From contig JAQSXQ010000113.1 in assembly GCA_029256565.1 (NCBI GenBank), forward strand, positions 1 to 7,991: a DNA stretch of 7,991 nt, written 5' to 3'. The DNA comes from Mycobacterium sp. (GTDB lineage: Bacteria > Actinomycetota > Actinomycetes > Mycobacteriales > Mycobacteriaceae). Below, one piece after another: positions 1 to 5,584 of this stretch (position 1 is its first letter; each line of letters starts with the position of its first letter). Below the pieces are notes generated by a model. It saw only the letters and a list, made by a program, of their open reading frames with translations, was not told the origin of the DNA and did no database searches. Both the position numbers and the translations under genes were made by a program.

Positions 1-753
1 CCGGTGCGCCCGCCAGAACTCGACCATCACGGCGGCCGCCGACGCAGGATCCTGCGTCATCCACCAGTGCCCGAGCCCGTCGAGTACCTCGACCCGGGCG
101 CCGGCCCTGGCCGACGCACGCTGCTTCTGCTCGGCGGTTCCGACGTAGTGGTCCTCGGTGGGCAGCAGCGCAAGACCCGGTCGTGCGGCGGCCGCTTCGA
201 GATGCTCACCGGCCTTGGCGGCGTTGGGTTGTGCGGCCGAGCGGTAGAGGGTGAGGATCGACCGGCCCATCGCCTCATCCACGCCGGGGCCCACCCGTTC
301 GGCGATCTCGGCCGCCATCCCGGCTTCCGTGAGGAAGGCAGCGCGATCGGACACCGGCATGGCGGCCAGTCCTGCGACCACCTGCTCCCCCACCTCGGGC
401 GTCTGCCACTGCTGGGCGAGGTCGTGCCACACGTACTCGGCGTCGAACACGCCTGGCACGTCGGACACCCACGTGCGGATCAGATCGGGTCGCGTCATCG
501 CGACGTTCAGCACGTGGCCGCCACCCCAGTCGTGGCCGACGAGGTCCACGGGTTCGCCGATGGCCTCCAGTTCGCCGACCAGCCAGTCGCGGTACCCCTG
601 CATTGTGGCGCTGAAGGCGTCCGGCACCGGCGCGCCGAAGCCCGGCGGCGAGAGCCTTCGGACGTCGGTCTCACCGAGATCCGCGAGCGAGGCGACCAGC
701 AGGTCCCACACCGCGGCCGTCTCGGGCACTCCATGGACGAGGACGACGGTCAT
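1..753 (-). CDS. Alpha/beta hydrolase, epoxide hydrolase/haloalkane dehalogenase-like (3' end beyond window)
   Basis: Read on the minus strand from ATG at 751-753, this frame stays open for 251 codons to the window edge, so only a short C-terminal part is missing. An SD AGGAG lies 5 nt before the ATG, which supports the start. The protein opens with the oxyanion motif VHGVPET (residues 6-12). The nucleophile elbow is VGHDWGG with Asp75, as in epoxide hydrolases and haloalkane dehalogenases, where serine hydrolases have Ser. The likely acid is Asp201 (in TEDHYVG) and the likely catalytic His is His229 (in GLGHWW). There is no signal peptide, so it is probably cytosolic. The central region after the elbow would form a small helical lid. 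The substrate cannot be told. It follows the radical SAM gene by 75 bp on the same strand and may share its transcript. The fold is secure; epoxide hydrolase versus dehalogenase or another C-X hydrolase is open. Confidence 0.85.
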   Translation of the reverse strand, partial: MTVVLVHGVPETAAVWDLLVASLADLGETDVRRLSPPGFGAPVPDAFSATMQGYRDWLVGELEAIGEPVDLVGHDWGGGHVLNVAMTRPDLIRTWVSDVPGVFDAEYVWHDLAQQWQTPEVGEQVVAGLAAMPVSDRAAFLTEAGMAAEIAERVGPGVDEAMGRSILTLYRSAAQPNAAKAGEHLEAAAARPGLALLPTEDHYVGTAEQKQRASARAGARVEVLDGLGHWWMTQDPASAAAVMVEFWRAHR

Positions 754-758
754 GCGCT

Positions 759-763
759 CTCCT
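759..763 (-). promoter_or_regulatory. Ribosome binding site of the alpha/beta hydrolase
   Basis: On the minus strand the motif AGGAG stands 5 nt before ATG 751-753. It decides the start of the hydrolase and shows the gene is translated from a leadered or polycistronic message, unlike its upstream neighbours. A weak -10-like TAGGTT on the minus strand (788-793) lies in the 75-bp gap, but no -35 goes with it, so an internal promoter is only a possibility. Confidence 0.7.
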
Positions 764-828
764 GTCGGTCGACGAGCATCGTGTCGCAACCTACCTCCGA
801 CGGGTGTCGTCGCGTCGACGCCCTCGGG

Positions 829-1839
829 TCAGAACAGTGTCGGCTGTAGTTCTGCCACCGCGGCGGGCGCGGGCCGCACGCGGAACGGCCGGTTCCGCGC
901 CTCCAGACCGTGGCGGCGCACCAGCGGAGCGGCCCTGTCGCGCAACGCATCCCGATAGCCCTGCGGAAGATAGGCGCCTCGCCGGTACAGCTCGCGATAC
1001 TGCGGCAGCAGCTCCGGCCGCGCCTCGGCCAGCCAGTTCATGAACCACCCGCGCGTCGACCCCCGCAGGTGCAGACCGAACACCGTCACCCCCGTGGCTC
1101 CCGCCGCCGCGACGTCGGCGAGCAGCGCATCGAGGTGCTCGACGGAATCGGTGAGGTGCGGCAGCACCGGTGCGATCATCACGTGGCAGCCGAGGCCGGC
1201 GTCGCGGATGGCCCGCACCAGGTTCAGCCGGGCGCGCGGCGTCGGCGTCCCGGGTTCGATCTGCTGGTGCAGATCCGCGTCCCCGATCGCCAGCGACACC
1301 GAGACGGTGACGTCGACGGTCCTGCCCGCTTCGGCGATCAGCGGCAGATCCCGTTGCAGCAGTGTCCCCTTCGTCAGGATGGACATCGACGTTCCGGATC
1401 CGGCCAGGGCGTCGATGATCCCTGGCATCAACGCGTAGCGCCCCTCGGCCCGCTGATACGGGTCGGTGTTGGTGCCGAGGGCGACCGTCTCGCGGGTCCA
1501 CGATCTGCGCCGCACCTCCCGGCGCAGCACGTCGACGACGTTGGTCTTCACCACCACCTGGGTGTCGAAGTCGACGCCGGAGTCGAAGTCGAGGTACTCG
1601 TGGGTGGGCCGGGCGAAGCAATAGCGGCAGGCGTGGCTGCACCCGCGATAGCCGTTGACGGTGAACCGGAACGGCAGGCCCGAAGCCTCGGGCACCTTGT
1701 TGAGCGCTGACTTGCACAGCACTTCGTGGAACGTGATGCCGTCGAACTGCGGCGTCCGCACCGACCGGACGAAGCCGAGACGCTGCAACCCGGGCAGCGC
1801 TCCGTCGTCGACCTCGATGCCTTGCCCGTCCCAGCGCAC
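829..1839 (-). CDS. Rv2578c-family radical SAM protein (SplB/DNA repair photolyase-like), SOS-controlled
   Basis: A 336-residue protein read from GTG at 1837-1839. The iron-sulfur cluster motif CxxxCxxC is GCSHACRYCF with Cys67, Cys71 and Cys74, marking a radical S-adenosylmethionine enzyme. Other family blocks are FDGITFHEVLCKSALNKVP (32-50), TVNGYRG (60-66), GTNTDPYQRAEGRYALMPG (122-140), LTKGTLL (155-161) and a later Cys218 in GCHVM. From memory the sequence matches M. tuberculosis Rv2578c almost end to end and at nearly its length (about 340). The group is related to COG1533, which includes spore photoproduct lyase, but its own reaction is not established to my knowledge. No intein interrupts it, although some family members carry one. 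The frame is open upstream to 2238, antisense-frame through the tetR gene, but similarity begins only at the GTG, where a promoter also ends. The gene sits 31 bp after tetR and 75 bp before the hydrolase. A LexA box in its promoter points to induction by DNA damage. Confidence 0.92.
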   Translation of the reverse strand: MRWDGQGIEVDDGALPGLQRLGFVRSVRTPQFDGITFHEVLCKSALNKVPEASGLPFRFTVNGYRGCSHACRYCFARPTHEYLDFDSGVDFDTQVVVKTNVVDVLRREVRRRSWTRETVALGTNTDPYQRAEGRYALMPGIIDALAGSGTSMSILTKGTLLQRDLPLIAEAGRTVDVTVSVSLAIGDADLHQQIEPGTPTPRARLNLVRAIRDAGLGCHVMIAPVLPHLTDSVEHLDALLADVAAAGATGVTVFGLHLRGSTRGWFMNWLAEARPELLPQYRELYRRGAYLPQGYRDALRDRAAPLVRRHGLEARNRPFRVRPAPAAVAELQPTLF

Positions 1840-1874
1840 GTCTCCATTCGAACGTGCGTTCGATGATCTGTCAA
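1840..1874 (-). promoter_or_regulatory. Promoter of the radical SAM gene, apparently leaderless
   Basis: On the minus strand a perfect TTGACA -35 (1869-1874) is separated by 17 bp from a -10-like TCGAAT (1846-1851). The start codon GTG follows after 6 nt, so transcription would begin at or next to the first coding base and the message would have no leader; a ribosome binding site is not required in this arrangement, which is common in mycobacteria. The -35 overlaps the stop codon of tetR. The -10 departs from TANNNT at its second base. The hexamers are seen; the start point is inferred. Confidence 0.6.
1848..1863. promoter_or_regulatory. LexA-binding SOS box
   Basis: The 16-bp palindrome TCGAACGTGCGTTCGA matches the mycobacterial SOS box TCGAAC-N4-GTTCGA in all twelve fixed positions. 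It fills most of the spacer of the radical SAM promoter and overlaps four bases of its -10, so bound LexA would block RNA polymerase. The M. tuberculosis orthologue Rv2578c is, as I recall, among the genes with a SOS box in the LexA regulon, which agrees with this site. It lies in the 31-bp gap after tetR. Confidence 0.9.
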
Positions 1875-2446
1875 GGCCGGGTCGCGTCGGCGACCAGGGT
1901 TGCGGCGACCCGGCGCCCCACGGCGGACGACCGACGGCGGTCGTCGTCGCGCAGCCGCATCCCGAGTTCGCCGGTGAGCACCAGCAGAATTGATTCGGCC
2001 AGGTCGTCGGGCGCGTCGCACGGCAACCGCCGGGCGAGGTCGCGCAACGTGCGACGCATGTGATCGGTGTCGCGCTCGATCGCCGCGGCGATCTCTGCCG
2101 GCGGGTTTGCATACTCTGCGGCCGCGCCCAGGAACGCACACCACCTTGCCCCATCCGGACGGTCGGCGTACTGGTCGATCGCGTCGAAGATCGCCAGCAG
2201 GCGCTGCTCGTCGTCGCTCGCTGCGGCGATGGCGTCATCCCACACCTGCCGCCAGCGTTCGTGGCGCCGCTCGAGCGCGGCGGCGATCAACGCCTCCTTG
2301 CTCCGGAAGCCCCGATACAGCGTGGCCGCCGACACGCCGGCCCTGGCCAGCACCACGTCGACGGGGGTCGACTCGATGCCGCGGGAGAACACGACGTCGT
2401 CGACCGCGTCGAGCAGCTTCTCCTCGGAGCCCTTGCGCACCGGCAT
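1871..2446 (-). CDS. TetR-family transcriptional regulator
   Basis: A 191-residue protein of normal TetR length. The N-terminal helix-turn-helix is at about residues 27-46, with the typical block VSAATLYRGFRSKEALIAAA (38-57). The C-terminal ligand domain is helical, with WCAFLGAAAEYANPPAEI in the middle, as is common in regulators of small-molecule exporters. The ATG at 2444-2446 is preferred because a TANNNT -10 lies exactly 7 nt before it on the minus strand. The MFS exporter gene starts 24 bp away on the other strand, so it is very likely the main target along with the regulator's own gene. The ligand is unknown. The gene ends 31 bp before the radical SAM gene, which has its own promoter. 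Confidence 0.93.
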   Translation of the reverse strand: MPVRKGSEEKLLDAVDDVVFSRGIESTPVDVVLARAGVSAATLYRGFRSKEALIAAALERRHERWRQVWDDAIAAASDDEQRLLAIFDAIDQYADRPDGARWCAFLGAAAEYANPPAEIAAAIERDTDHMRRTLRDLARRLPCDAPDDLAESILLVLTGELGMRLRDDDRRRSSAVGRRVAATLVADATRP

Positions 2447-2470
2447 GCCGATCAGCCTAGACTCGCAAAG
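2433..2470. promoter_or_regulatory. Overlapping divergent promoters of tetR and the MFS gene
   Basis: Only 24 bp (2447-2470) separate the two start codons. On the minus strand TAGGCT (2454-2459) is followed by 7 nt and then the tetR ATG. On the plus strand TAGACT (2458-2463) is followed by 7 nt and then the MFS GTG. Both fit the TANNNT -10 and both would give leaderless transcripts. The two hexamers share bases 2458-2459, so the polymerase can hardly occupy both at once. The -35 elements are poor (TTGCGC at 2433-2438 for the plus strand, with a long spacer of 19), consistent with weak or regulated promoters. Confidence 0.5.
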
Positions 2471-3664
2471 GTGAAACGATCGTTTTCGTTTGATGACGTC
2501 CGCCCGAGTCTCGTCGTGGTGTTCGGAACGTGCTTCATCGCCGCCACCTACGGGCTGGTCCGGCTGGCCTACGGACTGTTCCTCCCCGACGTCCAGCGGG
2601 ACCTGGGGCTGGGTGCGGCCGGCGCCGGGTACGTCTCGTCGGGCTCGTCGCTGGCCTACTGCGCGGCGGCCCTGGTCGGCTTCTTCCTCGGCAGCCGTCG
2701 GCCGCGTGCCCTGGTACTCGCCGCTGCCGCCACCGCGTGCCTCGGCGTGTTCGGCATGGCTGCCGCCACCAGCGTCGTCGCCTTCGCCGCCTGCGCGGTG
2801 CTCAGTTCGGCCGGCGCCGGCTTCGCCTCACCGGCGCTGGTGGCCATAGTCGCGCGCAACGTGGACCCCCGCCGCCACGACAGCGCCCAGTCCGCGGTCA
2901 ACTCGGGCACCGGACCGGGCCTGGTGGGCGCCGGAGCTCTGGCACTCCTGCTCCTGCCGCAGTGGCGCACGAGCTGGGTCCTGGTCGGCGTGGTCACCGC
3001 GATCCTCGCCGCAGTGATGCTGGCCGTCGACAGGGGCGCGACCACCAGCACGCCTGAGACGCAACGGCTTCCGACGACATGGATCAAGAGTCACGCGACC
3101 GCCATCGCCGCAGCCGTTCTCCTGGGCGCCGGATCGGCCGCGGTATGGACCTACGGTCGCAGCCTGCTCGTCGAGACCGGGGGCGGATCCGAACGCGACA
3201 CCGTCACGTCCTGGATCCTGCTCGGAGTCGGCGCCACCGCGGTCGCCGCGACCGCCCGGCCGCTGGCCAAGATGAACCCGACCGACGCGTGGATGCTGAC
3301 CTGCGCACTAGTGACGTGCGCGGTGGTGGTGCTCGCCCTCGCACCTCAGCGAGCCACCCTCGTCGCGACCGCATGCCTCACCTTCGGCTGGGCGTTCGTG
3401 GCAGCCACCTCCGCGCTCATCGCGTGGACCACCCGCATCGACCCCGCCAACGCCGCGGCCGGTACGGCAATGCTGTTCGTGGCGTTGACGTTCGGCCAGG
3501 CCGCCGGCGCCTCCGCCCTGGGATTCGCGATCCCCCGGTCGGGTTTCACGACGGCGTTCCTCACCGCGGCGGCCCTCACGGCCGCGGCGGTCGCGGTCGG
3601 CGCACTGGACCGGCGCCGCTACGCCGGTGTCAGTTCCAGGACCGCAGCTGGCACTGCGTGGTGA
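2471..3664 (+). CDS. MFS transporter (probable exporter)
   Basis: A 397-residue hydrophobic protein with about twelve membrane helices, the usual size of a 12-TM major facilitator. The first helix is at about residues 12-30 (FGTCFIAATYGLVRLAYGLF) followed by LPDVQRDLGLG. The loop around GSRRPRALV resembles the short basic A-motif loop between helices 2 and 3. The GTG at 2471 is chosen because the membrane protein begins there and a -10 lies 7 nt upstream; the frame stays open to 2060 but this extension is only antisense of tetR. Pairing with a divergent TetR regulator suggests efflux of a small toxic or signalling compound under ligand control. The substrate is not visible in the sequence. 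Its last 35 bp overlap the end of the convergent secreted-protein gene. Confidence 0.9.
   Translation: MKRSFSFDDVRPSLVVVFGTCFIAATYGLVRLAYGLFLPDVQRDLGLGAAGAGYVSSGSSLAYCAAALVGFFLGSRRPRALVLAAAATACLGVFGMAAATSVVAFAACAVLSSAGAGFASPALVAIVARNVDPRRHDSAQSAVNSGTGPGLVGAGALALLLLPQWRTSWVLVGVVTAILAAVMLAVDRGATTSTPETQRLPTTWIKSHATAIAAAVLLGAGSAAVWTYGRSLLVETGGGSERDTVTSWILLGVGATAVAATARPLAKMNPTDAWMLTCALVTCAVVVLALAPQRATLVATACLTFGWAFVAATSALIAWTTRIDPANAAAGTAMLFVALTFGQAAGASALGFAIPRSGFTTAFLTAAALTAAAVAVGALDRRRYAGVSSRTAAGTAW
2474..2485. promoter_or_regulatory. Palindrome, candidate TetR operator
   Basis: AAACGATCGTTT is a perfect 12-bp palindrome just inside the MFS coding start and at about the -35 position of the tetR promoter. 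A TetR dimer bound here would block its own promoter and act as a roadblock just after the MFS start. A second, shorter palindrome CGGCATGCCG (2441-2450) spans the tetR start codon and is an alternative. The symmetry is seen; binding is inferred. Confidence 0.45.
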
Positions 3665-4046
3665 ACGGGCCGGTCTGCTCCACGACCACCTGACCGTCGA
3701 CGGCGATCTCGCAGCGCACGTTCGGGTCGGCCTGCATCGCGTGCGCAGCACCGCTCGCGGAGAGGAACGCCCACTGCGAATCGGCCAGAGTGGTCTCGAA
3801 GACCCACGGGGCACCCGGCGCCAGGTTCACCTTCTCGCTCTTGACGAACGCGTTCGGGTCGGCGTGGTACGCCTCGAGACTCGGCGGCGCCGCGAACGAG
3901 TAGTAGAGATTGAAGTCGCCGGGCCCCAACGCCGAGAGCGTGTACCTGACCTGGTGTGCGGCGGGTTCCGCACTCGCCGTCTGGCCTAGCCCGAGCGACG
4001 CGGCCGCCAGCGCGAACGCGGTTCCAACCACTGCTGTCTTACGCAT
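3630..4046 (-). CDS. Small secreted protein with MmpS-like domain
   Basis: A 138-residue protein read from ATG at 4044-4046. It has a clean Sec signal peptide: MRK, a hydrophobic core, then QTASA with cleavage expected after Ala26. The mature part is about 112 residues, with VRYTLSALGPGDFNLYYSF near its start, a middle APWVFETTL, and near the end VRCEIAVDGQVVVEQTG followed by TTQCQL. Cys112 and Cys132 could form a disulfide. This order (beta-rich start, PW segment, C-x-I-x-VDG-x-V, second Cys) recalls the extracellular domain of mycobacterial MmpS proteins, but here there is a cleavable signal rather than a retained anchor. The frame is open to 4139, but the signal peptide fixes the start near 4046. 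An alternative in-frame GTG at 4053-4055 lies 8 nt after a TANNNT hexamer and would add three residues. Function unknown. Confidence 0.82.
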   Translation of the reverse strand: MRKTAVVGTAFALAAASLGLGQTASAEPAAHQVRYTLSALGPGDFNLYYSFAAPPSLEAYHADPNAFVKSEKVNLAPGAPWVFETTLADSQWAFLSASGAAHAMQADPNVRCEIAVDGQVVVEQTGPFTTQCQLRSWN

Positions 4047-4063
4047 GATCGTCACATCGACGG

Positions 4064-4069
4064 ACCGTA
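4064..4069 (-). promoter_or_regulatory. Candidate -10 of the secreted-protein gene
   Basis: TACGGT on the minus strand fits TANNNT and lies 8 nt before an in-frame GTG and 17 nt before the ATG of the secreted protein. No good -35 is seen about 17 bp upstream. It is offered as the best candidate in this stretch only. Confidence 0.3.
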
Positions 4070-4165
4070 CCGCACCGTTACACGACGCATCCAGGGGCGC
4101 GAAGCCGTCACGTGTACCCGCCGATCGTCGCGTGAACACCGTGCGAACACGTCGTTAATTCATTC

Positions 4166-4207
4166 GTCACGTACAGAAATTTCACAGAAACAAAGCGTCT
4201 CTAACGT
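4166..4207 (+). promoter_or_regulatory. Candidate promoter of the urt operon with 11-bp-spaced repeats
   Basis: This is the most AT-rich stretch of the intergenic region. TAACGT (4202-4207) fits a -10 and would give a leader of about 85 nt before urtA. Upstream, ACAGAAA occurs twice (4173-4179 and 4184-4190) exactly 11 bp apart, one helical turn, giving AC-n9-AC, the minimal spacing reported for mycobacterial GlnR sites. The flanking bases do not match the GTnAC/GaAAC consensus well. Control of urea uptake by the nitrogen regulator GlnR would make sense and is an inference. Confidence 0.35.
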
Positions 4208-4213
4208 CCCGCA

Positions 4214-4233
4214 TCGACGCTCGACAGCGTCGA
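4214..4233 (+). promoter_or_regulatory. Hairpin 1 in the urtA leader
   Basis: TCGACGCT-CGAC-AGCGTCGA is a perfect 8-bp stem with a four-base loop, immediately downstream of the candidate start point of the urt transcript. No run of T follows, so it is not an intrinsic terminator of the usual type. It may stabilise the message or form part of a leader structure. Confidence 0.5.
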
Positions 4234-4248
4234 ACCTCGGCGCTCGCA

Positions 4249-4264
4249 GCGGATTCGCATCCGC
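4249..4264 (+). promoter_or_regulatory. Hairpin 2 in the urtA leader
   Basis: GCGGAT-TCGC-ATCCGC is a perfect 6-bp stem with a four-base loop, 15 bp after hairpin 1 and ending 23 nt before the urtA ribosome binding site. It leaves that site free. Its role is unknown. Confidence 0.45.
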
Positions 4265-4287
4265 GTGCCAGCGCCTCGCGGCACGAC

Positions 4288-4293
4288 GAAAGG
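4288..4293 (+). promoter_or_regulatory. Ribosome binding site of urtA
   Basis: GAAAGG stands 6 nt before ATG 4300-4302 and directly against an in-frame TTG at 4294. The spacing favours the ATG over the TTG as the start of urtA. Confidence 0.7.
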
Positions 4294-4299
4294 TTGTTC

Positions 4300-5577
4300 A
4301 TGCGGTTGTCCAATGGGGGTACCACCCGCTCGCGGCTCAACAGATCCGCCCTGGCGGCCGGGAGCCTGATCGCCACGACCAGCCTCCTCCTGGCCGGTTG
4401 TGGCAGCAAGGCGAGCGAAACCGACGGCGCCGCAGCCGAGTCGTGCGTCGACACGTCCGGCTCGACCGTCAAGGTGGGGTCACTCAACTCCCTGTCGGGC
4501 ACGATGGCGATCTCCGAGGTCACCGTCCGCGACGCCATCAAGCTGGCCGTCGACGAGATCAACGCCTCCGGCGGCGTCATGGAGAAGCAACTCCAACTCG
4601 TCGGAGAAGACGGCGCGTCCGAACCCACGGTGTTCGCGGAGAAGGCCGAGAAGCTCATCAGCAGTGACTGTGTCGCAGCGGTGTTCGGCGGCTGGACGTC
4701 GTCGAGCCGCAAGGCCATGCTGCCGGTGTTCGAGAGCAACAACGCGCTGCTCTACTACCCCGTGCAGTACGAGGGCCTCGAGTCGAGCAAGAACATCTTC
4801 TACACCGGTGCCACCACCAACCAGCAGATCGTGCCCGCGCTGGACTACCTGAAGGAGAAGGGCATCAAGTCGCTCTACCTCGTCGGTAGCGACTACGTGT
4901 TCCCCCAGACGGCGAACCGGATCATCAAGGCGTACGCCAGCGCCAACGGCATCGAGATCAAGGGCGAGGACTACACCCCGCTCGGCTCGACCGACTTCTC
5001 CACCATCGTCAACAAGGTGCGCAGCGCGGACGCCGACGCCGTGTTCAACACGCTCAACGGCGATTCCAACGTCGCCTTCTTCCGCGAGTACAAGAACGTC
5101 GGCCTGACCCCGCAGCAGATGCCGGTGGTCTCGGTGTCGATCGCCGAGGAAGAGGTAGGCGGCATCGGCGTGCAGAACGTCGCCGGTCAGCTCACGGCGT
5201 GGAACTACTACCAGACCATCGACACCCCGGTGAACCAGAAGTTCGTCGAGGCGTACAAGAAGGCCTACGGCGCCAACAAGCCGACGTCGGATCCGATGGA
5301 GGCCGCGTACGTCTCGGTGTACCTGTGGAAGAACACCGTCGAGAAGGCGAAGTCGTTCGACGTCAAGGCCATTCAGGACAACGCGGGCGGTGTCACGTTC
5401 GACGCACCCGAGGGTCTGGTGACCATCGACGGCGAGAACAACCACATCACCAAGACCGCACGCATCGGCGAGATCCGGCCCGACGGACTGATCTACACGG
5501 TGTGGGAGTCCCCCGGCCCGATCGAGCCGGACCCCTACCTGAAGTCCTACCCGTGGGCCGCCGGCCTGTCCGGCTGA
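4300..5577 (+). CDS. urtA: Urea ABC transporter, substrate-binding lipoprotein UrtA
   Basis: A 425-residue periplasmic-type binding protein that captures urea (or short amides) outside the membrane and delivers it to the UrtB/UrtC permease. The N-terminus has a basic region (RLNRSALAAG), a hydrophobic core and the lipobox LLLAGC with Cys34, so the mature protein is lipid-anchored. The mature part opens with VKVGSLNSLSGTMAISE, followed by VAAVFGGWTSSSRKAMLPV, ALLYYPVQYEGLESS and SDYVFPQTANRI; these are hallmarks of UrtA within the leucine-binding-protein (type I) fold. The C-terminus VWESPGPIEPDPYLKSYPWA is also typical. Length is normal. The ATG is chosen by its SD and because the signal peptide starts there. 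The gap to the permease gene is 7 bp (5578-5584), so the genes are one operon. The neighbouring ATPase confirms the urea assignment. Confidence 0.95.
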   Translation: MRLSNGGTTRSRLNRSALAAGSLIATTSLLLAGCGSKASETDGAAAESCVDTSGSTVKVGSLNSLSGTMAISEVTVRDAIKLAVDEINASGGVMEKQLQLVGEDGASEPTVFAEKAEKLISSDCVAAVFGGWTSSSRKAMLPVFESNNALLYYPVQYEGLESSKNIFYTGATTNQQIVPALDYLKEKGIKSLYLVGSDYVFPQTANRIIKAYASANGIEIKGEDYTPLGSTDFSTIVNKVRSADADAVFNTLNGDSNVAFFREYKNVGLTPQQMPVVSVSIAEEEVGGIGVQNVAGQLTAWNYYQTIDTPVNQKFVEAYKKAYGANKPTSDPMEAAYVSVYLWKNTVEKAKSFDVKAIQDNAGGVTFDAPEGLVTIDGENNHITKTARIGEIRPDGLIYTVWESPGPIEPDPYLKSYPWAAGLSG

Positions 5578-5584
5578 TTCACCC

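Noticed and set aside
750..779. A nine-codon minus-strand reading frame (ATG at 777-779, stop TGA at 750-752) overlapping the hydrolase ATG
   Set aside because: It could be a coupled leader peptide, but no ribosome binding site precedes it and such overlaps are frequent by chance.
4..849. A plus-strand open frame of 281 codons at the left end
   Set aside because: It is antisense to the alpha/beta hydrolase, whose motifs and ribosome binding site are clear.
1840..2238. N-terminal extension of the radical SAM frame
   Set aside because: The extra 133 codons overlap the tetR coding sequence on the same strand in another frame, show no similarity, and the SOS-controlled promoter lies downstream of them.
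2060..2470. N-terminal extension of the MFS frame
   Set aside because: These 137 codons are antisense to tetR and not membrane-like; the transporter similarity and a -10 element point to GTG 2471.
4107..4174. Two similar words GTCACGTGTAC and GTCACGTAC in the intergenic region
   Set aside because: They differ in length and lack a matching second half-site at GlnR spacing; probably chance in a short region.
4182..4742. Minus-strand open frame across the urtA leader and 5' part
   Set aside because: It covers the promoter and the urtA signal peptide in antisense and has no motif or start signal.
4480..5445. A 321-codon open frame antisense to urtA
   Set aside because: The pattern of Val/Arg/Asp repeats is a shadow of UrtA codons; no start signal or family match.
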